Assembly: GCF_017355855.1 (NCBI RefSeq)
Contig: NZ_JAFEWD010000015.1
Location: 22,003-86,002, forward strand
Length of the DNA: 64,000 nt
DNA from: Pedobacter sp. SYSU D00535
GTDB lineage: Bacteria > Bacteroidota > Bacteroidia > Sphingobacteriales > Sphingobacteriaceae
Direction: 5' to 3'
The translations under genes were made by a program, and so were the position numbers. Below, in pieces: positions 16,474-25,533 of the stretch; the first letter of the stretch is position 1, and each line of letters starts with the position of its first letter. The notes beneath the pieces were generated by a model that saw only the letters and a list, made by a program, of their open reading frames with translations, searched no databases and was not told where the DNA came from.

Positions 16474-16505
16474 AAAAAGTTCGGGCTGGCACCGAACTTT
16501 TTTAT
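16474..16505 (+). terminator. Intrinsic terminator after the cys operon
   Basis: An 11-bp perfect stem (16474-16484 with 16492-16502) around the loop GCTGGCA, continuing into TTTTTTATTT. It closes the cysH-cysD-cysN transcript 44 bases after cysN. Confidence 0.88.
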
Positions 16506-16621
16506 TTCTATACTGTTGGCTTTCGTATCTCACCTCCCACTCTAAGAGCGGACGTAATCTATTATTACAATACGATTTCCTGACAAAAAATCGTTAACTT
16601 CATAATTTGGACAGCACTGTT

Positions 16622-19600
16622 ATGAGAACTTCTACCGATAATTACTCTTATCTCCTATCTAAAATAGATGAGTTTATCCGGAAGTACTACTTCAATATGG
16701 TAGTGCGGGGGTGCTTCTACCTTCTTGCTTCATTTTTTGCCAGCTACGTTCTGGTTGCTTTGGCAGAATATTTTGGAAATTTCTCTTCTTTGGTCCGTAC
16801 ACTACTCTTTTACGGGTTTCTTTTCCTTAACGGGATAATTTTATCGAAATGGATTATTATCCCTTTGCTCTCCTATTACAAACTCGGAAACACGATCTCC
16901 CATGAAAAGGCTTCAGCCATTATAGGGCAACACTTCGCCGACGTAAAAGACAAGTTATTAAACACTCTGCAGTTAAAAAAACTTGCGGAAGAGAATCCGG
17001 AGCAGAGAGAGTTGATTGAGGCGAGTATCGACCAAAAAATTATAGAGCTGAGACCGGTACCCTTTAGCTCAGCAATCAAAATTAAAGAGAACCGCAAATA
17101 CCTAAGGTTCGTCCTCCCTCCCCTTGCCATCTTACTGTTTATTGGAGCCACTGCACCCTCTATTCTGAGCGAAAGCACCAGAAGGCTACTTAAACACGAT
17201 CAAAAATTTGTCAAGAAGGCTCCCTTTCAATTCAATATTGTGAATAGAAACCTTTCGGCACTGCAGGGAGATGACTTTGTGTTGGAGGTAAAAATGACCG
17301 GGAACGAAATCCCCCAGGATATTTACCTGGAGGACGGAGTCAACAGTTTCAAGTTGGAAAAGGAGAACATAGTTAATTTTAATTATACATTTCGAAATAT
17401 TCAGAACAGTAAGGAAATACGTCTAGTAGCCGGAGAGTTCTCCTCAGAACCCTGTCTTATTAAAGTAAAAAAGAAACCGTCTCTTCTGAACTTCGATATA
17501 TTCCTCCAATATCCGGCATATACGGGTAAAAGAAACGAGACACTCAGTAATATTGGCGACTTAAAAGTTCCTGCTGGCACCAGAGTCAACTGGCGATTCA
17601 AAACGGGAAATACCAGCGCTATGGCAGTAACGATGGGCAACAGAAGCCATAACATCAAACCGAGCGAAGATAACACCTTCAATTTCTCCTATCGCGCCCT
17701 GCAAAGTACCGAAGTTGCGATTAAGCCATTGAATGAGGACGCTAGCTCAAATGAAGGTGTTTCTTATAAGCTGGAGGTAATTGCAGACTTATCGCCTACT
17801 ATTCAAGTCAATGAGCGCGCTGACTCTCTAAACAGCAAAATGCTTTACTTTGTAGGTCAGGTGAACGATGATTACGGCTTTTCGGCCTTGCGCTTCAATT
17901 ACAAAGTCTTGGACAAGGGCAAGGTCTTTAAAACTATCAGTAAACAACTTTCTGTCGGCAGGAATGCAGTACAAAGTAATTTTTTCCATGTATGGAACCT
18001 CAAGGACGCAGCCTTGAACCCTGGAGAACAGATTGAGTACTATTTCGAAATAGTCGACAACGATGCAGTTAATGGACCCAAGACTACCAGATCTGAAATT
18101 AAAACATACCGACTCCCCTCCGAAACGGAAACTGAAAAGAAAATAGAACAAACGAGCCGTGCAATTGAACACAAGATGGAGCAAGCCATCCGGCAGGCTT
18201 CGCATGTGGAGCGGGAAGCTAAAAAGCTCCACCAAGAACTTCTTAACAAGAAAAACCTTTCCTTCGACGAGAAAAAACAGGTAGAGCAACTACTACAAAA
18301 ACAAAAAGACCTGGAGAGACTCGTGAATGAGGTAAAACAAGAGAACAAACAGAATCAGCTCGAGCGCCAGGACTTACGAGAACAAAACAAGGAAATCCTT
18401 GAGAAGCAGAAACAAATTGAAGACTTGCTCAACAATGTATTAGACGAGAAAACAAAAGAGCTACTGAAAAACATAGAAAAATTGTTAGAGCAAAATAACA
18501 AGACTCAAACGCAGCAGGAACTTTCTAAAATGCAGGCAGATAATAAGACGTTACAGAAGGAACTTGACCGCATTTTGGAGCTGTATAAGCAATTGGAGTT
18601 TGATCAGAAACTCGCCGAAACAGCCAATAAGTTGGAAGATCTGGCAAAGAAACAGGAAGTACTGAAAAATAAAACTGATAACGCTGCTGCCCAGAGCGGC
18701 ATGCAGCAGCTAAAAAACGAGCAGCAAGAAATTAATGAGCAGTTCCAGGACGTGAAGGATGATCTAAAAGAGCTCGAAGAAAAAAATCAAGAGCTTGAAA
18801 AAAAGAACGATTTTGAAAATCCTAAAGAGGAACAGAATCAAATCGAAAACCAACTAGAACAAAGCGAGAAAAACCTCCAAAGCAAGAACTCTAAAAAAGC
18901 GGCTGATAATCAAAAAAATGCTGCTCAGCAGATGCGACAGCTTTCGAAAAAATTGGAGCAAATGCAGCAGGAGAATGAACAGGAGGAAAATCAGGTTAAC
19001 ATGCAAAACCTCCGGGAGATTCTGGATAATCTTCTAACCTCATCTTTTGATCAGGAGAAAGTTATGCAGGAATTAAGGGGTATTTCAGCTAACGACCCAA
19101 ATTATGTTCGTCTTACTCAAAAACAAAAAGACATTAAAGATAATTTAAGAACAGTACAGGACAGCCTGTATGCGCTTAGTAAAAAAGCACCGCAGATTGA
19201 ATCTGTAATAAATAAAGAGATTCAGGCAATCAACCAGAATATAGATGCGGCCCTTACACACTTGGGAGAAAGACGTACTTCGGAGGCGAACAGAAATCAG
19301 CAATATGCGATGACTTCTATTAATAATCTCGCGCTGATGCTAAGCGAGGTGCAGGAGCAACTGCAACGAATGATGCAAAATGCGCAACAGGGAGGAAAAG
19401 GCAAGCAAAAAAGTCTGTCGCAACTAAGCAAAATGCAGGAAGAACTGAACAAGAACATGCAGAGGGCAAGACAGCAAATGCAACAGCAGGGTCAGCAACA
19501 GGGTCAGCAATCTGCACAACGGGCACAAGGCAAAGGTCCTATGAGTGAACAACTTGCGAAAATGGCAAGAGAACAGCAAATGATCAGGCAGGCGCTGCAG

Positions 19601-19969
19601 GAAATTAACAGAGATCTAAACAAAGATGGCAAAGCAGGGTTAGGTAATTTAGATAAGCTGGCTAAAGAAATGGAACAAAGTGAGGCTGATCTCGTACACA
19701 AGAAAATTCAGCAGGAAACGTTAATAAGGCAGCAAGAAATTTTAACAAAATTACTTGAAGCTGAAAAAGCTGATCGGGAACGCGAGCTAGATACGCAGCG
19801 GGAGAGCAATCAGGGCCGAGATCAAGCCCCAAATTATAAAATAGTTCTTGAAGAGTTTAAAAAACTCAAGCAAGGTGAGGTGGAATTGTTAAAAACTGTA
19901 CCCCCTTCGTTAAATTCATTTTATAAATTGAAAGTAGGCGATTATTTTAGACTTTTAAATACTAAATAA
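16622..19969 (+). CDS. DUF4175 family protein, large membrane protein with long coiled coil
   Basis: About 1115 residues. Membrane helices occur near the N-terminus (about 30-55, 63-85 and 160-178), followed by a beta-rich part of about 200-500. A very long Gln/Glu/Lys-rich helical region (about 505-1040) holds runs such as QEQLQRMMQNAQQGGKGKQK, and a short globular C-terminus follows. The make-up matches the Bacteroidota DUF4175 family, whose function is unknown to me. The ATG at 16622 was chosen over a TTG at 16607. It is followed after 4 bases by an HATPase gene and then ybeY, a set I know from related genomes. The coiled coil suggests a scaffold or envelope-spanning role, which is inference only. 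Confidence 0.85.
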   Translation: MRTSTDNYSYLLSKIDEFIRKYYFNMVVRGCFYLLASFFASYVLVALAEYFGNFSSLVRTLLFYGFLFLNGIILSKWIIIPLLSYYKLGNTISHEKASAIIGQHFADVKDKLLNTLQLKKLAEENPEQRELIEASIDQKIIELRPVPFSSAIKIKENRKYLRFVLPPLAILLFIGATAPSILSESTRRLLKHDQKFVKKAPFQFNIVNRNLSALQGDDFVLEVKMTGNEIPQDIYLEDGVNSFKLEKENIVNFNYTFRNIQNSKEIRLVAGEFSSEPCLIKVKKKPSLLNFDIFLQYPAYTGKRNETLSNIGDLKVPAGTRVNWRFKTGNTSAMAVTMGNRSHNIKPSEDNTFNFSYRALQSTEVAIKPLNEDASSNEGVSYKLEVIADLSPTIQVNERADSLNSKMLYFVGQVNDDYGFSALRFNYKVLDKGKVFKTISKQLSVGRNAVQSNFFHVWNLKDAALNPGEQIEYYFEIVDNDAVNGPKTTRSEIKTYRLPSETETEKKIEQTSRAIEHKMEQAIRQASHVEREAKKLHQELLNKKNLSFDEKKQVEQLLQKQKDLERLVNEVKQENKQNQLERQDLREQNKEILEKQKQIEDLLNNVLDEKTKELLKNIEKLLEQNNKTQTQQELSKMQADNKTLQKELDRILELYKQLEFDQKLAETANKLEDLAKKQEVLKNKTDNAAAQSGMQQLKNEQQEINEQFQDVKDDLKELEEKNQELEKKNDFENPKEEQNQIENQLEQSEKNLQSKNSKKAADNQKNAAQQMRQLSKKLEQMQQENEQEENQVNMQNLREILDNLLTSSFDQEKVMQELRGISANDPNYVRLTQKQKDIKDNLRTVQDSLYALSKKAPQIESVINKEIQAINQNIDAALTHLGERRTSEANRNQQYAMTSINNLALMLSEVQEQLQRMMQNAQQGGKGKQKSLSQLSKMQEELNKNMQRARQQMQQQGQQQGQQSAQRAQGKGPMSEQLAKMAREQQMIRQALQEINRDLNKDGKAGLGNLDKLAKEMEQSEADLVHKKIQQETLIRQQEILTKLLEAEKADRERELDTQRESNQGRDQAPNYKIVLEEFKKLKQGEVELLKTVPPSLNSFYKLKVGDYFRLLNTK

Positions 19970-19973
19970 TATT

Positions 19974-20405
19974 ATGACAACTAACCGGGTAGACACAGAA
20001 GACACTGTATTATACACGTTGCAATTGCCGTCAAAAATTGAAAGCATTACCACGGTTGAGAACTTTATAGACAACTTAAAAGAGGAATACAGGCTGGAGG
20101 ATGATACCTACGCCAATATGCTTACTTGCTTAAGTGAAGCAACTATCAATGCTATCATTCACGGAAATAAACAAGACGAGAACAAAAAGGTCTATATCAA
20201 TCTTGAAGTTCATCACGGAAAAAGAATGCAGTTTACTGTAGCTGACGAGGGAGATGGATTTGATTACAACCGACTACCAGACCCTACTGCACCGGAGAAC
20301 TTAGAGAATCTTACAGGAAGAGGTGTCTTTATAATCAAGCACTTGGCGGATCAATGTATATTTAACCTTAAAGGAAATGAGGTAGAACTACATTTCAAGG
20401 TTTAA
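19974..20405 (+). CDS. ATP-binding protein, HATPase_c_2 (anti-sigma-factor kinase-like)
   Basis: A 143-residue single-domain GHKL ATPase like RsbW/SpoIIAB. It shows the N box LSEATINAIIHGNKQDENK, the D box VADEGDGFDYNRLPDP and the G box LTGRGVFIIKHLAD. Such proteins act as serine kinases on anti-sigma antagonists. No anti-anti-sigma (STAS) gene or sigma factor is nearby, so its partner is unknown. It lies 4 bases after the DUF4175 gene and its stop overlaps the ybeY start (TTTAATG), so all three are co-transcribed. Confidence 0.9.
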   Translation: MTTNRVDTEDTVLYTLQLPSKIESITTVENFIDNLKEEYRLEDDTYANMLTCLSEATINAIIHGNKQDENKKVYINLEVHHGKRMQFTVADEGDGFDYNRLPDPTAPENLENLTGRGVFIIKHLADQCIFNLKGNEVELHFKV

Positions 20406-20830
20406 TGGGCAAGATTAACTTTTTCACAGAAGACCTAACCTTAAGAATCAAAGATAAAATTAAGCTAAAATCCTGGATCAGGGACACCATCAACAGAGAA
20501 GGTAAATCTCTTGGCGAGCTTAATTTTATTTTCTGCAGCGACGAGTATTTGCTACGCATCAATCAGGAATACTTAAATCACGATACCCTTACTGACATCA
20601 TCACTTTTGACAATTCCGACGCAGTAAATTTGATAGTAGGCGATGTGTTTATAAGCTATGAACGAGTTCATGAGAATGCTGATCGGTTTGAAGTGAATAT
20701 TGTAGACGAACTTCATAGGGTAATTATTCATGGAACTCTGCACCTTTTGGGATATAAAGACAAGTCAAAGGATCAAAAAGCTCTTATGACTCAGAAAGAA
20801 GATCAATACCTAGCTCTTCGGGAGTTCTAA
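20405..20830 (+). CDS. ybeY: Endoribonuclease / rRNA maturation factor YbeY
   Basis: A metal-dependent RNase involved in 16S rRNA 3-prime maturation and ribosome quality control. The 141-residue length and the ILRINQEYLNHDTLTDIITFD-type central region are characteristic (seen as YLNHDTLTDIITFD). The metal motif reads HGTLHLLGYKDKSKDQ. The first two His are present, but the third His of the classical H-x3-H-x5-H motif (GYDH) is replaced, here by Asp in GYKDKS. I believe this is common in Bacteroidota relatives, so activity is probably kept. It overlaps the upstream stop by one base. Confidence 0.93.
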   Translation: MGKINFFTEDLTLRIKDKIKLKSWIRDTINREGKSLGELNFIFCSDEYLLRINQEYLNHDTLTDIITFDNSDAVNLIVGDVFISYERVHENADRFEVNIVDELHRVIIHGTLHLLGYKDKSKDQKALMTQKEDQYLALREF

Positions 20831-20895
20831 GACAATCACATTATCTAAATTCTTTTATTATCTACACTGAATCTTTCGAATTATCTTACAGATAG

Positions 20896-20942
20896 ATGTT
20901 TAAACATCAAAATATAATAGCCTTATTTTATTGTATTTTTGT
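20896..20942 (+). promoter_or_regulatory. Promoter with upstream palindrome
   Basis: A perfect -7 box TATTTTTG at 20935-20942 lies 17 bases before the TTG start at 20960. The expected TTTG at -33 is not seen. Instead a perfect 14-bp palindrome, GATGTTTAAACATC, lies at 20896-20909 and would cover or adjoin the -33 region. A regulator-dependent promoter is possible. Confidence 0.5.
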
Positions 20943-20959
20943 GTCCCTAATAATTTGAA

Positions 20960-21613
20960 TTGAAAAAAGTAGTAATAGCCGGCGCATCTGGACTGGTAGG
21001 CAGTCACCTTCTGAGACTTCTAAATGAGCAGCCTGAAGTAACGGAGATTGTGCTATTGGTTAGAACGTTAATTCCCGGGCTATCGACCAAAGTGAAACAG
21101 ATCATGATAAACTTTGACAAGCTCTCCTCCTACGGTCGGGAAATTACAGGAGATGCCGTCTACTGTTGCCTGGGAACGACCAGAAAGAAAACTCCTGATC
21201 TAAACACATATTATAAAATAGACCACGACTACCCGGTTGAGCTAGCAAAGCTTGCTTCTCGGAACGGTATAAACCAGTATCATTTGATATCAGCTATGGG
21301 AGCGAACGCCAACTCCTCAATTTTCTACAACAGGGTTAAAGGAGAGACAGAGCGAGATATCGGAGCAGTCAACCTGCCTTCCACCCTGATATACCGACCA
21401 TCGCTGATAACGGGCAATAGATTAGAATCAAGACCGTTTGAAAAAGTGGCAGCGGCCTTTATGAGCACTATTAATCCTTTTTTATGGGGGCCGCTAGAAA
21501 AATACAAAAGCATTGAAGCTGAAACCATCGCACAGGCGATGGTAAATCAGACATTTTATAACAAACTGGGGATACAAATCTTCCCTTCAAATATTATCAA
21601 GCGATTAGCATGA
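20960..21613 (+). CDS. NAD(P)-binding Rossmann-fold protein (HTATIP2/short-chain oxidoreductase-like)
   Basis: A 217-residue extended-SDR-like protein. The nucleotide-binding GASGLVGSHLL is at residues 8-18, a typical CCLGTTRKKTPD follows, and HLISAMGANANSS corresponds to the SDR active region, with Tyr-Lys replaced by the YNRVKGETE type. This is the pattern of the HTATIP2/TIP30 and YbjT-like group. Start is TTG at 20960, 17 bases after the -7 box. The TGA stop overlaps the ATG of the ABC-F gene (ATGA), so the two are coupled. Substrate unknown. Confidence 0.85.
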   Translation: MKKVVIAGASGLVGSHLLRLLNEQPEVTEIVLLVRTLIPGLSTKVKQIMINFDKLSSYGREITGDAVYCCLGTTRKKTPDLNTYYKIDHDYPVELAKLASRNGINQYHLISAMGANANSSIFYNRVKGETERDIGAVNLPSTLIYRPSLITGNRLESRPFEKVAAAFMSTINPFLWGPLEKYKSIEAETIAQAMVNQTFYNKLGIQIFPSNIIKRLA

Positions 21614-23475
21614 GCATTCTATCAGGAGAACAATTAGGTCATTCCTTTAACGATAATTGGTTATTTAAAGATGTTACCGTGGGTTTTGCGCGCGGACAGC
21701 GAGTAGCACTTGTTGGGATTAATGGATCAGGCAAAACGACGCTTATGCGAATTCTAGCCGGAAAAATTGCCCCAACAGAAGGCAAAGTAGTTAAAGAAAA
21801 GGATCTAAATATAGGATACCTGGAACAGGATCCCAACTTCGGAGGGCAGCGAACTGTTGCTGATTACATCTATAGTCTAGAAAATCCTCAGCAGCAGTTA
21901 ATAAGGAAATACGAAAAGTTACTAGCCTCTCCCTCCTACGAAGAAGACGAACTAAATAGATTGATAAACGAACTTAGTGAGTTAAATGCATGGGAGTATG
22001 AACACGAGATTAAAACAATTTTACAACGGCTTTCCATCTACAATCCCGATCAAGAAATTGAAAGTCTTTCAGGTGGTCAGAGAAAAAGGCTGGCGCTTGC
22101 GAAGCTTCTAATAGACAACTCCGACGTATTCATTCTTGATGAGCCAACTAATCACTTGGATATAGAAATGATTGAGTGGCTAGAGAACTATCTTACTACT
22201 GGAAACAAGACTATTATCATGGTAACACACGACAGGTATTTTCTGGACAATGTGTGTAACCATATAATAGAGCTCGAAAACAAGAAACTATATAACTACC
22301 ATGGTAAATACAGCTACTTCCTAGAAAAAAAAGCTGCTAGAGAAGCAGAAGAAGCTTCGACACTTCAGAAAAACAGAAATCTTCTACAAAAGGAGCTGGA
22401 ATGGATGAGAAGGATGCCTAAGGCCAGAACGACAAAATCAAAATCAAGAATTGATGCTTTTTATGATTTAGAACAAAAAACAAGAGGCCAAAAAATCAAT
22501 CAAAAGGTAGAATTAGCCACGAAGGTTTCAAGACAAGGGAATAAGATTCTGGAACTGCATAACGTGTCTCACGCATATCAGGAAAAGCAGATTTTCAACA
22601 ATTTCAGTTATACCTTCAAAAAGGGAGATAAGATAGGTGTAGCAGGACGAAATGGAACCGGAAAAAGTACCTTATTAAATATTCTAACAGGAACGCTTAA
22701 ACCTGCTCAAGGCGAAGTCATTATCGGCGAAACAACAGTGTTTGGATACTATCGTCAGGATGGATTGACAATAAAAGAGGATGAGCGTGTAATTGATGTA
22801 GTTAAAAACGTGGCTGAATACATTACTATGAGCGATGGAAAAACACTGACAGCTTCTCAAGTACTTACTCACTTCCTCTTTCCTCCCGCCAAACAACATA
22901 CCTTCGTAAATAAACTGAGCGGTGGAGAAAGAAAGCGCTTGCAATTAATGAGGGTATTAATGACCAACCCAAACTTTTTAATACTTGACGAGCCTACTAA
23001 CGATTTAGACATTGATACCCTCAATGTACTAGAAGAGTTTTTAGAGAACTACAATGGCGTCCTCCTCTTGGTCTCCCACGACCGCTACTTGATGGATAAG
23101 TTGACCAATCAGCTCTTTATCCTTGATGGGAGTGTATATATTAGGATTTATTCAGGAAATTACACAGAATATCGCCTCGACAAAGAAGAGGAAGATCAGC
23201 AAAATAAAAACAGGGCGAAGGAAGCCAAAGTTGAGAAAGTGACTGAGTCGTCACCAAAAAGCAAACTAAGTTTTAAAGAAGAGCGAGAATTAGAGAGCCT
23301 TGAATCGAGTATAACAGACACAGAATTGGTAATCGAGAAGCTAACAAGATCTTTGAATGACACTCAAGATCCGGAGGAGCTAGCTAAAATCGCTACTGAA
23401 ATAGAAAACAAAAAACGGTCGCTTGAAGAGTTTACACTTCGGTGGATGGAACTTGTAGAAATTAAAGAAAGTTAA
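21610..23475 (+). CDS. ABC-F family ATPase (Uup/EttA-like)
   Basis: A 621-residue soluble protein with two ABC cassettes and no membrane part. The first has Walker [11 protein letters not shown] (37-45 region), signature [15 protein letters not shown] and Walker [14 protein letters not shown]. The second has [26 protein letters not shown] and [15 protein letters not shown] linker of about 80 residues ([18 protein letters not shown]) and a C-terminal coiled coil (about 540-620) are of the Uup type. ABC-F proteins act on ribosomes or nucleic-acid branches; which applies here cannot be told. The parS-like palindromes follow the stop. Confidence 0.94.
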   Translation: MSILSGEQLGHSFNDNWLFKDVTVGFARGQRVALVGINGSGKTTLMRILAGKIAPTEGKVVKEKDLNIGYLEQDPNFGGQRTVADYIYSLENPQQQLIRKYEKLLASPSYEEDELNRLINELSELNAWEYEHEIKTILQRLSIYNPDQEIESLSGGQRKRLALAKLLIDNSDVFILDEPTNHLDIEMIEWLENYLTTGNKTIIMVTHDRYFLDNVCNHIIELENKKLYNYHGKYSYFLEKKAAREAEEASTLQKNRNLLQKELEWMRRMPKARTTKSKSRIDAFYDLEQKTRGQKINQKVELATKVSRQGNKILELHNVSHAYQEKQIFNNFSYTFKKGDKIGVAGRNGTGKSTLLNILTGTLKPAQGEVIIGETTVFGYYRQDGLTIKEDERVIDVVKNVAEYITMSDGKTLTASQVLTHFLFPPAKQHTFVNKLSGGERKRLQLMRVLMTNPNFLILDEPTNDLDIDTLNVLEEFLENYNGVLLLVSHDRYLMDKLTNQLFILDGSVYIRIYSGNYTEYRLDKEEEDQQNKNRAKEAKVEKVTESSPKSKLSFKEERELESLESSITDTELVIEKLTRSLNDTQDPEELAKIATEIENKKRSLEEFTLRWMELVEIKES

Positions 23476-23479
23476 AAAA

Positions 23480-23534
23480 GAACGTTTTTCTTTTGTTCCA
23501 CGTGGAACAAAAGAAAAACGTTCCACGTGGAACA
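23480..23534. other. Two parS-like centromere sites inside a long palindrome
   Basis: The 16-bp site TGTTCCACGTGGAACA (23494-23509) equals the consensus of bacterial parS sites bound by ParB. It is the centre of a perfect 44-bp palindrome (23480-23523). A second copy overlaps the palindrome's end, with 14 bp (GTTCCACGTGGAAC, 23520-23533) identical and the flanking T replaced by C. The pair lies 7 bases before the mnmG start. As RNA the 44-bp palindrome would be a long hairpin, so it could also end the ABC-F transcript. No parA or parB gene is in the window. The match to parS is seen; binding is inferred. Confidence 0.8.
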
Positions 23535-23540
23535 AAAGGA

Positions 23541-25403
23541 ATGTTTAAAGAATACGATATAATTGTTGTTGGAGCAGGACACGCGGGTTGTGAAGCTGCT
23601 GCTGCTGCCGCAAATCTTGGATCTTCTGTTTTGCTCATTACTATGAACATGGGGACGATCGCTCAAATGAGCTGCAATCCGGCGATGGGAGGAGTAGCAA
23701 AAGGTCAGATTGTAAGGGAGATTGACGCTATGGGCGGTTACTCGGGAATAGTTACTGACAAGTCGATGATTCAGTTTCGAATGCTTAACAGATCTAAGGG
23801 ACCAGCTATGTGGAGTCCTCGAGCTCAAAACGATCGCATGCGCTTCGCAGAAGAATGGCGCCTAATTTTGGAACAAACGCCAAATGTCGACTTCTGGCAA
23901 GATATGGTTAAGAGCCTTCTGGTGAAGAACGAGACAGTCTGCGGAGTTGTTACTTCCTTAGGTATAGAGATTAAATCGAAAGCTGTAGTCCTCACCAATG
24001 GAACATTTCTTAACGGTATAATACATATCGGTGAGAAAAAAATGGGCGGTGGAAGGACTGCTGAAAAGGCTGCAACAGGAATAACTGAACAGCTTGTAGA
24101 GCTGGGATTTGAAGCAGGTAGAATGAAGACAGGCACTCCCCCAAGGGTTGATGGAAGAAGTCTGGATTACGCGAAGATGGAAGAACAATGGGGCGACGAA
24201 GAACGAGGCCGCTTCTCTTATACCGAGGTAGAGCTTCCGACTGAACAACGTTGCTGTTGGATAACATACACCAACGACAAAGTTCACGAAACCCTAAAAG
24301 AGGGATTTGAAAAATCGCCTATGTTCACTGGCCGGATTAAGGGCCTAGGCCCCCGGTACTGTCCCTCTATAGAAGACAAAATAAATCGCTTTGCAGAGCG
24401 AGAGCGGCACCAAATATTTGTTGAGCCTGAAGGCTGGAATACTGTTGAGATCTATGTTAACGGCTTCTCTACTTCCCTGCCCGAAGACGTTCAATACAAG
24501 GCGTTAACGTTGATTCCAGGATTTGAAAAAGCAAAGATGTTTCGCCCGGGATATGCTATTGAGTACGACTACTTCCCTCCTACTCAACTGAGTCTAACGT
24601 TAGAAACAAAGCGCATTAGTAATTTATTTTTTGCAGGTCAAATCAATGGCACAACAGGTTACGAGGAAGCTGCGAGTCAAGGATTCATCGCAGGCCTAAA
24701 CGCTCACCAAAAAATTAACGATAGACATGAGCTAATTATGAAAAGGTCTGAGTCGTACATCGGTGTACTAATCGACGACCTGGTAACGAAAGGAACTGAA
24801 GAACCTTATCGAATGTTTACTTCCCGAGCTGAACATCGTCTTCTACTTCGTCAGGATAATGCTGACATTCGGTTAACACCAATTGGTCATCAGCTTGGCT
24901 TAATTAACGAGGACCGTATGGAAAAGGTAAAAAGAAAAATTAATGAGTCAGATGAAATCGTCCGCTTCCTGAAAAACACTTCTGTTGAAGCGCCAGAGGT
25001 GAACGGATTGCTGGAGGAACTGGGAACTTCTCCCCTTTCTCAAAATGTAAAAATGTTCCAGCTTCTCACCCGCCCCCAGGTAGCGCTTTCTGATTTACGA
25101 AAGATGAACAACGCCTTCGACAATCTCCTAAAAAACTATCCTAAGGAAACTATTGAGCAGGCCGAAATAAAGGTTAAGTACGAAAGCTATTTCGAAAAGG
25201 AGATGGAGATCGTTGGGAAAATGAGAAAAATGGAAGATCAGGAAATTAACCCTGATTTTGACTATCATAAGTTGGTGTCCCTTTCTAAAGAGGCCAGGGA
25301 AAAATTGGTAAAGATAAAACCACGAACTCTGGGGCAAGCCTCACGTATTTCTGGGGTTTCACCATCCGATATATCAGTTTTAATGGTTCATCTATCCAAA
25401 TAA
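23541..25403 (+). CDS. mnmG: tRNA uridine-5-carboxymethylaminomethyl modification enzyme, FAD subunit
   Basis: MnmG with MnmE installs the cmnm5 group on wobble U34 of certain tRNAs. The FAD-binding [12 protein letters not shown] is at the N-terminus, followed by [11 protein letters not shown], the redox Cys region [23 protein letters not shown], and the long GidA C-terminal helical domain. The 620-residue length is normal. The frame is open back to 23493, but the ATG at 23541 gives the standard [13 protein letters not shown] start; the upstream part is parS sequence. In many bacteria mnmG (gidA) lies beside the replication origin, in keeping with the parS sites and skew change here. Confidence 0.97.
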   Translation: MFKEYDIIVVGAGHAGCEAAAAAANLGSSVLLITMNMGTIAQMSCNPAMGGVAKGQIVREIDAMGGYSGIVTDKSMIQFRMLNRSKGPAMWSPRAQNDRMRFAEEWRLILEQTPNVDFWQDMVKSLLVKNETVCGVVTSLGIEIKSKAVVLTNGTFLNGIIHIGEKKMGGGRTAEKAATGITEQLVELGFEAGRMKTGTPPRVDGRSLDYAKMEEQWGDEERGRFSYTEVELPTEQRCCWITYTNDKVHETLKEGFEKSPMFTGRIKGLGPRYCPSIEDKINRFAERERHQIFVEPEGWNTVEIYVNGFSTSLPEDVQYKALTLIPGFEKAKMFRPGYAIEYDYFPPTQLSLTLETKRISNLFFAGQINGTTGYEEAASQGFIAGLNAHQKINDRHELIMKRSESYIGVLIDDLVTKGTEEPYRMFTSRAEHRLLLRQDNADIRLTPIGHQLGLINEDRMEKVKRKINESDEIVRFLKNTSVEAPEVNGLLEELGTSPLSQNVKMFQLLTRPQVALSDLRKMNNAFDNLLKNYPKETIEQAEIKVKYESYFEKEMEIVGKMRKMEDQEINPDFDYHKLVSLSKEAREKLVKIKPRTLGQASRISGVSPSDISVLMVHLSK

Positions 25404-25533
25404 GAGTAAATTACTGATATACAGGAAGTTACATTTTAAATAAATGACTCGATTTAAACCCATATAAAAGAAGATCTCTAAAATCGAATGATAATATTCC
25501 AAAAACGAGTAAAATCGCTTAAAACGCCTAAAA

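Noticed and set aside
23493..23540. Longer mnmG start, giving an N-terminal extension
   Set aside because: The extension is only the translation of the parS palindromes; the ATG at 23541 gives the standard MnmG start.
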